This document shows, in pieces, positions 1 through 7,819 of a stretch of DNA of 64,000 nt. This stretch comes from Novipirellula artificiosorum (GTDB lineage Bacteria; Planctomycetota; Planctomycetia; Pirellulales; Pirellulaceae). The stretch's first letter is position 1. Every line of letters starts with the position of its first letter. A program made the position numbers and the translations under genes. The notes below the pieces were generated by a model. It was given only the letters and a program-made list of their open reading frames with translations. It did no database searches and was not told the origin of the DNA. The stretch is taken from positions 752,336 to 816,335 of the forward strand of contig NZ_SJPV01000001.1 of the NCBI RefSeq assembly GCF_007860135.1. Direction: 5' to 3'.

Positions 1-154
1 GCGGCTTCATCGATCGACCAAAGAACGATCCTGGGACGCAAACGCTTTGGGTTGGAATCCAGAGATCCTACGACCTGTCCAACGCATGGAACGCTTTTGG
101 GCCAGGTGCAAAAAATTTTTCAAGCGTCTAACTTATGTGGTACAACGAGCCCTC

Positions 155-267
155 TGGGAGAGGTCGAGCCTAAGCGAGGGAGAGGGAAAACGGGCTGCGA
201 TGACAACATGAAATTCCAGCACGGTTTCTATACTGGCCCTCCCCCTCGCTGCGCTCGACCCCTCCCG
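155..267. repeat. Imperfect inverted repeat (REP-like)
   Basis: The arm at 155-186 (core GAGGTCGAGC...GCGAGGG) pairs with the reverse complement of 237-267 (CCCTCGCTGCGCTCGACCCC) with about five mismatches and one single-base gap. The arms enclose about 50 bases. It would fold into a long hairpin and resembles a bacterial intergenic palindromic element. No transposase is near, so it is not autonomous. Confidence 0.55.
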
Positions 268-323
268 CTGCGCGGGCAGGGGTGGTTGGATACCTAAACA
301 CTTCAGCAGTCACAACTTAAAAA

Positions 324-482
324 CTGCACGACCCCCGCGCGGGGAGAGGGGAGCCAGAATTCAAGAGCGTGACTTGTCTCCATACCAATGCCCTCTGGGT
401 GAGTAACGCTAAGCTGCACGACCTCAAAATCGGGGGGGAGAAGCGAGCCAGAAAGGAAGGGTGCTGATGCCAATGCCTTTGG
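324..482. repeat. Degenerate direct repeat, period about 90 bp
   Basis: Two copies, 324-399 and 414-482, both start CTGCACGACC, carry GAGCCAGAA in the middle and end near CCAATGCC followed by TCTGGG or TTTGG. The similarity is patchy, suggesting an old duplication of an intergenic element. Confidence 0.4.
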
Positions 483-816
483 AAAACGTCGGGGGGGGCT
501 GACGAGGATCTTGCACCCGGGCGGTGGAAGTGTCGCTGCTAAGCTCCCGCTAATAGGCCTTCAAAGAGGAAAGAGTGGCCAGCAATCCCCCATCACCGGT
601 GAAGTCGTGGACGAGGGAGCCCAACGAGCAACTACTTTGGCCGGTTTTCTCGCAAAAAACGAGATATCTTGCGGTGGGACTCCATTTACAAAACAGGCGT
701 TTTCCGCTTAGACTGGCGGGCTTCGTCACTGACCCCCGGCCCGCAGTGCCCTTCGAGGTGCCCTCGGCCAGAGACCCACGGTCTCTTCTTTTGACGCAAA
801 TGTCCGAGCTGTCCCC

Positions 817-2286
817 GTGTTTGATTCCCTCTCTGAAGGTCTGCAATCTGCGTTTAAGAGCTTGTCCGGCAAAGGCAAGCTCTCCGAAGGCAATATGCGC
901 GACGGGCTGGAAATCGTCAAAACGTCGATGCTCGAGGCGGACGTCAGCTATTCGGTGGTCCAGGACTTCATGGATCACGTTACCGAAAAAGCCCTCGGAA
1001 AACGGGTCCTGCTGAGCCTACGGCCGCACGAAGAATTGGTGCGGATCGTCCATGACGAACTGATTTCGATCCTGGGTCCGGTCGACTCGTCGCTGCATCT
1101 GAAGCAGGAAGGCCCGACCATCATCATGCTCTGCGGATTGCAGGGTAGCGGAAAAACAACGACCTGCGGCAAGCTTTCGCAGTTACTGAAGGAAGAGAAC
1201 GTCAAGCCGATGCTGGTGGCCGCAGACCTTCAGCGACCCGCCGCAATCGAGCAGCTGCACGTCATCGGACGTCAATTGGATGTGCCGGTCTATAGCGAAG
1301 CAGACAACAAGAACCCTGTAAAAGTTTGCCAAAACGGGATCGCCAAAGCGAAAGCCGAAGGGGCACGCGTCGTCATTCTTGACACCGCTGGCCGATTAGC
1401 GATCGACGAAGAGTTGATGGGGGAGCTTCAACGGATCGATAAGAAAGTCGCCCCCGATCAAGTCTACCTGGTCGTTGACGGGATGACCGGGCAAGACGCC
1501 GTCAACAGCGCCGGGGCCTTCAACGACGCCTTGGAGCTCAATGGCGTCATCATGACCAAACTCGATGGTGACGCTCGCGGCGGAGCGTTGTTGTCGGTCA
1601 AGCATGTCACCGGTGTTCCGGTCAAGTTCATCGGGACCGGTGAACACTTCGATGCCCTCGAGCCGTTTCGTCCCGAGGGGATGGCGAGCCGCATTTTGCA
1701 GATGGGTGACATTGTCGCGGCCGCACGAGAAGCCCACCGCATCGTTGATGAAAAAGAACGGGAAGAACTCGAAGCGAAGATGGCTTCGGGAGATTTCACG
1801 CTTGACGATTTCAAGGGGATGATGGAGAAGGTCGCCAAACCTGGCTTGATGGGCAAAATGATGGGTCTGATGCCAGGCATGGGCCAATTCAAAGACATGA
1901 TGGAAAGCGACGAGGCGGCAGGCGGGATTCGCCAGACCATCGGCGCGATCAACAGCATGACGATGGCCGAACGTCGCAACCCGAAAGTGATCGACGTCCA
2001 TCGTCGCACGCGAATCGCCAAGGGGGCGGGCGTGCAAGCATCGACCATCTCACAGCTGGTCAAACAATTCGAACAGATGAAACCGATCATGCAAAGCATG
2101 ATGGGAACCGGTGTTGGCGACCGTATGAAGATGATGCGTCAATTGCAAGCCGGTGCTGCGATGGGCGACCCCACCCTGGGGATGAAGACCAAGAAGAGCA
2201 CGGGCGAACGATTGTCCACCTCGGAAAAGAAGAAACGAAAGAAAGAACGCGACAAGTTGTTGCGGAAGATGAAGAAAAAGAAGTAG
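817..2286 (+). CDS. ffh: Signal recognition particle GTPase Ffh (SRP54)
   Basis: This is the protein subunit of the signal recognition particle, which binds 4.5S RNA and the signal peptides of nascent chains and delivers ribosomes to FtsY at the membrane. The 489-residue length is slightly above the usual 450-480. Visible order: N-terminal four-helix domain (about 1-90), G domain with P-loop GLQGSGKT (107-114), DTAGR near 189 and TKLDGDARGG near 247, then a methionine-rich M domain (about 330-470) and a lysine-rich tail. The start is GTG at 817, giving the usual MFDSLSEGLQ opening. It is followed 193 bases later by rpsP, as in many bacteria where ffh heads the rpsP-trmD-rplS group. Confidence 0.97.
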   Translation: MFDSLSEGLQSAFKSLSGKGKLSEGNMRDGLEIVKTSMLEADVSYSVVQDFMDHVTEKALGKRVLLSLRPHEELVRIVHDELISILGPVDSSLHLKQEGPTIIMLCGLQGSGKTTTCGKLSQLLKEENVKPMLVAADLQRPAAIEQLHVIGRQLDVPVYSEADNKNPVKVCQNGIAKAKAEGARVVILDTAGRLAIDEELMGELQRIDKKVAPDQVYLVVDGMTGQDAVNSAGAFNDALELNGVIMTKLDGDARGGALLSVKHVTGVPVKFIGTGEHFDALEPFRPEGMASRILQMGDIVAAAREAHRIVDEKEREELEAKMASGDFTLDDFKGMMEKVAKPGLMGKMMGLMPGMGQFKDMMESDEAAGGIRQTIGAINSMTMAERRNPKVIDVHRRTRIAKGAGVQASTISQLVKQFEQMKPIMQSMMGTGVGDRMKMMRQLQAGAAMGDPTLGMKTKKSTGERLSTSEKKKRKKERDKLLRKMKKKK

Positions 2287-2479
2287 TTGCAGTTCAGGCT
2301 TTAGGCAGCTTGCGCCAGGTTGATCCGGTCTGCAGGCAGCCAAAGAGGCGGAACGTCAACAAACCAAACAGATGCCGAGCGTATCGGCACCGACCCGGCG
2401 CAGAGAGTGTTTCTCTGTCCCAGGCAGTCTGACTAGAAGTGAAACCCCAAGCAAACGAAAGTTTTGGAGCAAGAAGTCT

Positions 2480-2923
2480 ATGGCAGTAAGAATTCGAATG
2501 AAAAAGATGGGCCGGACACATCGTCCGTTCTTCCGTGTCTGTGCAATGGATCAACGAAGCCCCCGTGACGGTCGTGTGATCGAAGAACTGGGTTACTACG
2601 ATCCGATGTGTCCCGAGACGGATGCACGCGTTTCACTCAAGTCAGACCGTATTGATCATTGGATCAGCGTCGGAGCACAAGCGAGCGACAAGGTCGCCGT
2701 TCTGATCAAGAAGTATGGAACCAACGGCACGCACCTGGAGCAGCAAAAAGCTGCACTGGAACGGTTGGGCAAACGCAAGGAATACACCTTCGTCCCTGAA
2801 GCTCCACAGCCTAAGAAGCAGGAAGAGCCAAAAGCGGAAGCCCCGGCCGAAGCAGCTCCAGCCGAAGAAGCAGCTCCAGCCGAAGAAGCAGCTGCGGCGA
2901 GCGAAGAAACGGCAAGCGAGTGA
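2480..2923 (+). CDS. rpsP: 30S ribosomal protein S16 with acidic tail
   Basis: S16 is an assembly protein of the small ribosomal subunit. The first 90 or so residues are a typical S16, beginning MAVRIRMKKMGR and including RDGRVIEELGYYDP. I chose ATG 2480 because GGAG lies at 2466-2469 and because S16 proteins begin at this point; the frame stays open further upstream but adds a non-conserved leader. At 147 residues the protein is longer than usual, because the C-terminus carries a Pro/Ala/Glu-rich tail built of repeated PAEEAA units. It sits 13 bases before trmD and is probably cotranscribed with it. Confidence 0.95.
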   Translation: MAVRIRMKKMGRTHRPFFRVCAMDQRSPRDGRVIEELGYYDPMCPETDARVSLKSDRIDHWISVGAQASDKVAVLIKKYGTNGTHLEQQKAALERLGKRKEYTFVPEAPQPKKQEEPKAEAPAEAAPAEEAAPAEEAAAASEETASE

Positions 2924-2936
2924 TCCTTAGCACGTC

Positions 2937-3650
2937 ATGCGATTTGACATCGTCACCCTGTTTCCAGCCATCTTTGATGGTTACCTGACTCAGAGCCTAC
3001 TTGATAAAGCGATTCAGCGAGAATTGGTCCACATTCACCGGCATGACCTGCGTGATTGGGCCGAAAACACGCCCCATCGCAAAGTCGATGACCGACCGTT
3101 CGGCGGCGGTCCCGGGATGCTGATTCAAGTGGAAACCACGGTGAACTGCGTCGAAGCGATCGAAGCGATGGACCCGCGGCCAGCACGAAGAATCCTGCTG
3201 ACCCCACAAGGCAAACCGTTCGATCAACGCGTGGCAGAGGATTTGGCAACCACCGACCGCATCATGCTGTTGTGTGGTCGCTACGAAGGATTTGATCAGC
3301 GGGTTGTCGATATTTTGCAGCCCGAAGAAGTCAGCATCGGTGACTTTGTCCTCAATGGAGGCGAAGTGGCCGCGATGGTAATCGTTGACGCAGTGGTCCG
3401 GCTGTTGCCCGGAGTGCTCGGCGACGAGAACAGCAACATTGATGATTCCTTCAGCCGCGGAAATCGGCTGCTGGAATTTCCTCAGTACACTCGCCCGAGA
3501 ACGTATCGCGGTCACGCGGTTCCCGAAGTCCTACTCAACGGCGACCACAAAGCGATTGCAGCGTGGCGGGAACAACAATCTCAGCAGCGAACTCAACAAC
3601 GACGCAGTGATTTACTGCGTAACGATACAGATCACCCCTCATCAAAATAA
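2937..3650 (+). CDS. trmD: tRNA (guanine37-N1)-methyltransferase
   Basis: TrmD methylates G37 next to the anticodon using S-adenosylmethionine, preventing +1 frameshifting. The 237-residue protein shows the family opening MRFDIVTLFPAIFDGYL, the substrate-loop segment DDRPFGGGPGM (about 51-61), and the knotted SPOUT SAM-binding region with LLCGRYEGFDQR and SIGDFVLNGGE. It lies between rpsP (13 bases upstream) and rplS (21 bases downstream), the conserved bacterial order, so one transcript is likely. Confidence 0.97.
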   Translation: MRFDIVTLFPAIFDGYLTQSLLDKAIQRELVHIHRHDLRDWAENTPHRKVDDRPFGGGPGMLIQVETTVNCVEAIEAMDPRPARRILLTPQGKPFDQRVAEDLATTDRIMLLCGRYEGFDQRVVDILQPEEVSIGDFVLNGGEVAAMVIVDAVVRLLPGVLGDENSNIDDSFSRGNRLLEFPQYTRPRTYRGHAVPEVLLNGDHKAIAAWREQQSQQRTQQRRSDLLRNDTDHPSSK

Positions 3651-3671
3651 GAAGAAGCAAAGGGATAAGAA

Positions 3672-4025
3672 ATGAGCCAAGCATCGATTATGGAACTGGT
3701 CGAAAAGACCTCGCTAAAAGCCGACCCACCTCAATTTGACATCGGCGACACCGTTGACGTGCATTTGAAAATTCTTGAAGGCACCAAAGAACGCATTCAA
3801 GTCTTCAGCGGTGTGGTCATCGCTCGTAGCGGTTGCGGATCGAAGGAAATGTTCACGGTTCGCCGCATCGTTGCCGGACAGGGGGTGGAGCGTAAGTTCC
3901 CAGTCCATAGCCCGCGCGTCGAAAAGGTGGAGGTCAAGCGAAGCGGCGTTGTCCGTCGAGCCAAGCTGTACTTCCTCCGCGACCGCATCGGCAAGGCGGT
4001 CCGATTGAAAGAACGTCGCCGCTAG
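3672..4025 (+). CDS. rplS: 50S ribosomal protein L19
   Basis: L19 sits at the 30S-50S interface and helps form an intersubunit bridge. The 117-residue product is normal for the family and shows the conserved core [28 protein letters not shown] and the basic C-terminus [17 protein letters not shown]. The ATG at 3672 follows a purine-rich AGGGATAAGAA. It is the last gene of the rpsP-trmD-rplS group. A large palindrome lies about 95 bases after the stop. Confidence 0.97.
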   Translation: MSQASIMELVEKTSLKADPPQFDIGDTVDVHLKILEGTKERIQVFSGVVIARSGCGSKEMFTVRRIVAGQGVERKFPVHSPRVEKVEVKRSGVVRRAKLYFLRDRIGKAVRLKERRR

Positions 4026-4120
4026 GAATCACAATCCGATTTTAAATCGCACCGATCCGTGTCTCGGCTTTCAGCAAAGAAAGCGGATGCACGGATTGAG
4101 CGAAAAACAGACTGCGCACG

Positions 4121-4189
4121 TTGGAGTCGTAGGCTTTAGCCGATTTAGCAAGGATCCAGCACGCAATCGGCTAAAGCCTACCACTCCAA
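4121..4189. repeat. Long near-perfect palindrome, 25-bp arms
   Basis: The arm at 4121-4145 (TTGGAGTCGTAGGCTTTAGC...) and the arm at 4165-4189 are inverted copies with one mismatch in 25 and a loop of about 19 bases. It lies between rplS and the yraN-like gene, so it could end transcription or be a small mobile palindromic element. Related GGAGTTC/AGGCT palindromes occur at 17809-17881 and 25568-25649. Confidence 0.75.
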
Positions 4190-4254
4190 CGAATCATCCG
4201 TCTAGAATCAACGATCTGGAGCGACTCGGTGCGTTGTGAGGGGATTTTCATTCG

Positions 4255-4713
4255 ATGCCCATGCATCAGATTGTCATTGGATGGCTTGAGCGGTACAGGG
4301 ATTGGCGATATGGAGCGATCGACCGTGGTGGCCCGATTGGCAAACGGGGCGAACAAGCCGCCGCTCGACTGCTTCGCCAGAAAGGCCTGATCGTTGTGGC
4401 CGAAAGCGAATCCGATCGTGCTGGAGAGATCGACATCATTGCGATCGATTCGAAGCGAAGGATCGTGATCTTTGTCGAAGTCAAGACGCTCTCGACGACC
4501 AAACCAGGTCATCCCGCGGACCGAGTCGACACGACCAAGCAAGGAAAGATCAGCCGCGCGGCAATGCGATATTTGAAACGAAAGAAGCTCATCGGCACGG
4601 CATGCCGCTTCGATGTAATCGCGGTCTGGTGGCCCAACGAAGAGCAAGGCCCCGAGAAGATGGAACATTACGAATCTGCCTTCGAGGCCGTCGGTGACTT
4701 CCAAGTCTATTGA
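4255..4713 (+). CDS. YraN/UPF0102 family endonuclease-like protein
   Basis: A 152-residue member of the UPF0102 (YraN) family, a restriction-endonuclease-like fold of unproven function. Visible marks are GKRGEQAAARLL (about residues 28-39), the metal-binding-type segment AGEIDIIAID (about 55-64), and the VFVEVKT-like strand IFVEVKT, which together give the D...ExK arrangement of PD-(D/E)XK nucleases. The start at 4255 has a GAGGGG-type ribosome site about ten bases upstream; a second in-frame ATG follows at 4261. The family is often encoded near rplS/rnhB, as here. Confidence 0.88.
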   Translation: MPMHQIVIGWLERYRDWRYGAIDRGGPIGKRGEQAAARLLRQKGLIVVAESESDRAGEIDIIAIDSKRRIVIFVEVKTLSTTKPGHPADRVDTTKQGKISRAAMRYLKRKKLIGTACRFDVIAVWWPNEEQGPEKMEHYESAFEAVGDFQVY

Positions 4714-4764
4714 TCGCTATACTGGGGGCTCCCATCCTCAAGGCAACCTTCCTAGCGCACCACC

Positions 4765-5781
4765 ATGAGCCCATCCGTTTCGAATCCCAATGAAACGCCT
4801 CTCGGCGACGATGACGTCCAAGCAATCGATTGCCTCTGCGAGGTTTACCAGCGATTGCGAAACGAACTAGGGCGGGTGATTGTCGGCCAGCAAACGACGA
4901 TCGAGCAATTGGCCATTTGTTTGTTCGCGCGGCGACACGCTCTGTTGATGGGTGTCCCCGGATTGGCCAAGACGTTGCTGGTCAGCAAGCTTGCGGAAAC
5001 GATGTCACTCGATTTTAGTCGAATTCAGTTCACACCCGATCTGATGCCGATGGACATCACCGGCACCGATATTCTGCAAGAAACCAATTCGGGGCATCGC
5101 GAATTCCAATTCGTCCAAGGTCCCATTTTTGCAAACATCGTGTTGGCGGACGAAATCAACCGGGCCCCGCCCAAAACCCAAGCCGCGATGCTGGAAGCGA
5201 TGCAGGAACACCGTGTCACGGTACTCGGCAAGCATTTTCCGCTGGATGAACCCTTCATGGTTCTGGCAACACAGAACCCGGTCGAACAAGAAGGTACTTA
5301 CCCGCTGCCCGAAGCACAGCTTGACCGGTTTATGTCGCTGATCGAGTTAGATTACCCAAACGAGGCGGAAGAAATCCAAATCGCCAAGACAACGACAGGA
5401 GATGAACTGCCGCAATTGGACCATCTGCTCAGTGCTGAACAGATTATCGCTCATCAGCACTTGGTCCGCCGCGTTCCCGTTCCGGATCACATCTACACCT
5501 ACGCAGCCCGCTTGGTACGAAAGACACGCCCCGATGGCGAGACCGCTCCCGATTGGCTCCGCCCGCTGGTGTCGTGGGGAGCAGGGCCACGAGCGGTTCA
5601 AAATTTGATCCTTGGCGCCAAAAGCCGCGCCGCGCTTGAAGGCAGCTACATGGTGCGTCTCGAGGACGTCCAGTATGTCGCCCCTCCCGTGTTGACCCAT
5701 CGAATCATCACCACCTTTGCCGCGCAAAGCGAGCGAGTCACGGCGAAGGAGATTGTTCAACGATTGGTCGCGGAATCGTGA
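4765..5781 (+). CDS. MoxR-type AAA+ ATPase
   Basis: A 338-residue MoxR-family AAA+ ATPase, a chaperone-like class often involved in assembling metal-binding or VWA-domain proteins. Walker A is GVPGLAKT (63-70), Walker B IVLADE (125-130), followed by INRAPPKTQAAMLEAMQE, diagnostic of MoxR. The C-terminal AAA lid is present. No VWA-domain or DUF58 partner follows; the next gene is convergent, so the usual operon partners lie elsewhere or are missing. A short hairpin separates it from the ETF module. Confidence 0.92.
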   Translation: MSPSVSNPNETPLGDDDVQAIDCLCEVYQRLRNELGRVIVGQQTTIEQLAICLFARRHALLMGVPGLAKTLLVSKLAETMSLDFSRIQFTPDLMPMDITGTDILQETNSGHREFQFVQGPIFANIVLADEINRAPPKTQAAMLEAMQEHRVTVLGKHFPLDEPFMVLATQNPVEQEGTYPLPEAQLDRFMSLIELDYPNEAEEIQIAKTTTGDELPQLDHLLSAEQIIAHQHLVRRVPVPDHIYTYAARLVRKTRPDGETAPDWLRPLVSWGAGPRAVQNLILGAKSRAALEGSYMVRLEDVQYVAPPVLTHRIITTFAAQSERVTAKEIVQRLVAES

Positions 5782-5800
5782 GCCCACGCACCGTGTCGAC

Positions 5801-5818
5801 CAGGGGATCCCTCCCCTG
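5801..5818. terminator. Hairpin between convergent genes
   Basis: CAGGGGA, a loop of TCCC, then TCCCCTG forms a perfect 7-bp GC-rich stem between the convergent moxR-type and ETF-alpha-like genes. There is no clear T-run on either side, so a bidirectional terminator role is plausible but unproven. Confidence 0.4.
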
Positions 5819-5842
5819 CCTCGCCGAGATAAGGAAAAGGGG

Positions 5843-6880
5843 CTAACCGTTCGCCAACAATTCGTTGACCTTCTTCATCACTTCAAAAGCATCCGCCACG
5901 TAAAGGACGTCCGCCTTGCCTTGCGCCCAACTGCAATTGGCGTCGGTGTTCACCGCGCGTCGCTGATGGATAAAACGCCATCCCACCACGTGAGGTTCTT
6001 CGCCATGACAACAGGTGGCGAGTCCTTTGGGATGCCGAGGCGTGCTTCCCGTCTGACCGACTTGATTCATGTGACTCAGAAATCCCATCACCTGTTGGCC
6101 TTCGGCGTCTTGATCGACTAACGACTTGCTGCTGCCAAGCGATGCCTGGGTTTGGTTCAAAAACTCAAGAAGGATCACCTCGGCCTCAGGGACATGCGAT
6201 TGTCCATCGGACTGTTTTTTCGTCCATCCGGCTCCGGCAACAATCAGCAGGTCGGCTTCAGGGCGGATCGTTTGCGTATTGGTGTCCGCCGCCTTCGTGC
6301 CGACGACTTTCGTGCGTGTTGCCCCGGCATCAAGCTCGACGGTCACGGACTCAACGTTGGCCGTACCGGCATCACCTTGCCAAGTGTCAAAAATACCCGG
6401 TGCAATTGACAAGAACCATGGACGCGCGTCGCGAGACAAGGTCGCAACCATCCGTTGACGGTAGTACCAACGTTGAATTTGCACCTTCCCGCCGTCGACG
6501 GAAATGCCGGCAACCTGAGTGTCAATGCAACCGCCGCATCGTTGAGCGGCTCCTGGCAGGACTCGCGTCACACGCGAGGTTGCAGGCGCCAGCACGATCG
6601 TCGCGTTGGTCGCCTTCACCAAACCGGCAATGGCTTGCGAGTCGGTCGAGTAACGCGAGACACCGAATTCGGGTCCCGTCACCGAGACGAATTGGTCGGC
6701 GCCACAGGACGCGATCTTATCGGCAGCAGCTTGGATATCGGTACCAATCAGCCCAACAACCAGTTGAAGGTCGCCGCCCAGCGAATCCTTCAGTTGCCTC
6801 GCTGCGGTAAGGGCTTCCAAGGCGGGTTTGGAAAGTGAGCCATCCGACTCGGTAGGGGCAAGGAATAAAATGGAGGTCAT
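5843..6880 (-). CDS. Divergent electron transfer flavoprotein alpha subunit
   Basis: A 345-residue ETF-alpha/FixB homologue, last gene of the leftward unit ACAD-like, FixCX, ETF-beta-like, ETF-alpha-like. The N-terminal half (MTSILFLAP, then the Rossmann-like ETF domain with a GTDIQAAADKIASCGADQ segment) fits the family. The C-terminal FAD domain is eroded: GQTG survives (near residue 275), but the usual GISGAxQHxxGM and NxDxxAPIF stretches are replaced by GLATCCHGEEPHVVGWRF and NTDANCSWAQGKADVLYVAD. It may bind its cofactor differently or act only as a partner of the adjacent beta-like subunit. The alternative, that it is decaying, is less likely because the frame is intact over its full length. 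Confidence 0.8.
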   Translation of the reverse strand: MTSILFLAPTESDGSLSKPALEALTAARQLKDSLGGDLQLVVGLIGTDIQAAADKIASCGADQFVSVTGPEFGVSRYSTDSQAIAGLVKATNATIVLAPATSRVTRVLPGAAQRCGGCIDTQVAGISVDGGKVQIQRWYYRQRMVATLSRDARPWFLSIAPGIFDTWQGDAGTANVESVTVELDAGATRTKVVGTKAADTNTQTIRPEADLLIVAGAGWTKKQSDGQSHVPEAEVILLEFLNQTQASLGSSKSLVDQDAEGQQVMGFLSHMNQVGQTGSTPRHPKGLATCCHGEEPHVVGWRFIHQRRAVNTDANCSWAQGKADVLYVADAFEVMKKVNELLANG

Positions 6881-6968
6881 GGTGAGTGGGAAATAGAAGG
6901 AGTATAGGAAATGTGATTGGATGACAATACGTTACGGTGTAGCAGGCGTAAGCCCCTGACTTCGACGG

Positions 6969-7781
6969 TTAACTCTTGATCCACTCGACCAATTCGCGGG
7001 CAATCTCGTCTGCCGACACATCCTTGACGATGCGTGTGTCACGACGCTGCTGAGGCACTTCGACATTGGCGAACACCACGCCGTCGGCGCTGACGGCGGC
7101 AGGCTGTGCTTTTTGTAACGCGGGCATGATCGTCCGCATGTTCATCATGCCTACTTGGGGATTGTTCTTGGGCTCCGGAAGCGTCCCGGTTGCCCAACCC
7201 ACCATCACGGGCGGCCCCTCACATACCGATTCCAAGTATTGCCCCCCTTCGATCCGCTCTAAGATCTTGAGCGACCCATCCGCTTGGGCCGTCAACTGAT
7301 CCACGGACAAGAACTGATCCTGAATCGACAGTCGTTCGCCCACCATCTGCATCGTCGCTCCCGCGTCACGCGACGCGGATGCACAGCCACCAAATAAGAG
7401 CAGTCGCGATCGGTCCAAATCGGTCAGTCCCTCGATGGCATCGCTCATCACGTTTGCGACACTACCCGCGTCGATAAAACCGCTCGCCGAACCGTCCAAG
7501 GCGACCAACTCAAACGGAACCTTCTGTGCAAGCGTCATCATGAGTTGCTGCAGACGCGCTTTCGGCCCGACACTGACAAGCCAAACCTTGCTGCCGGGGG
7601 TGTTCTTGGCCAAATTCGCCGCTTCATACAGCGCGTGTCCTGCCCAAGGGTCGAGCACCGATGGCAGCATCATTTCGCTCTTCAGTTCAGGAGTTCCTGA
7701 AGCACCCATCATGGGTTGTAGTGTCTGCAACGGATCCGGCACCAACGATCCGCATACAACAATGTGAAATCCTGTTGTCAT
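6969..7781 (-). CDS. Divergent electron transfer flavoprotein beta subunit
   Basis: A 270-residue ETF-beta/FixA-like protein. The opening FHIVVCGSLVPDPLQTL and the mid-protein LDPWAGHALYEAANLA match the ETF-beta fold, in which this domain normally binds AMP or a second FAD. It lacks the DGDTAQVGP-type motif seen in the second ETF-beta of this window and reads GGCASASRDAGATMQMVGERL at the same place. It is 38 bases after the FixCX fusion and 88 bases before the alpha-like gene, so the four genes probably form one transcript. Its partner is presumably the adjacent divergent alpha subunit. Confidence 0.82.
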   Translation of the reverse strand: MTTGFHIVVCGSLVPDPLQTLQPMMGASGTPELKSEMMLPSVLDPWAGHALYEAANLAKNTPGSKVWLVSVGPKARLQQLMMTLAQKVPFELVALDGSASGFIDAGSVANVMSDAIEGLTDLDRSRLLLFGGCASASRDAGATMQMVGERLSIQDQFLSVDQLTAQADGSLKILERIEGGQYLESVCEGPPVMVGWATGTLPEPKNNPQVGMMNMRTIMPALQKAQPAAVSADGVVFANVEVPQQRRDTRIVKDVSADEIARELVEWIKS

Positions 7782-7819
7782 GATTCAGAGTTTTCCAAAT
7801 GAAAGTGAAGGGTCAATGA

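Larger units (their letters stand above)
1..816. other. Gene-free, repeat-rich stretch upstream of ffh
   Basis: I find no convincing gene here. Open frames exist on both strands but their products are low-complexity and resemble no family. The stretch holds an imperfect inverted repeat (155-186 against 237-267) and a degenerate direct repeat (324-399 and 414-482), annotated separately. The part nearest ffh (about 500-816) has no clear -35/-10 pair; the best by eye, TTTACA at 683 followed 17 bases later by TTAGAC, is weak. Confidence 0.6.

Noticed and set aside
1..297. Open frame from the window edge as the 3' end of an upstream gene
   Set aside because: The translation contains the REP-like repeat and matches no family; more likely intergenic.
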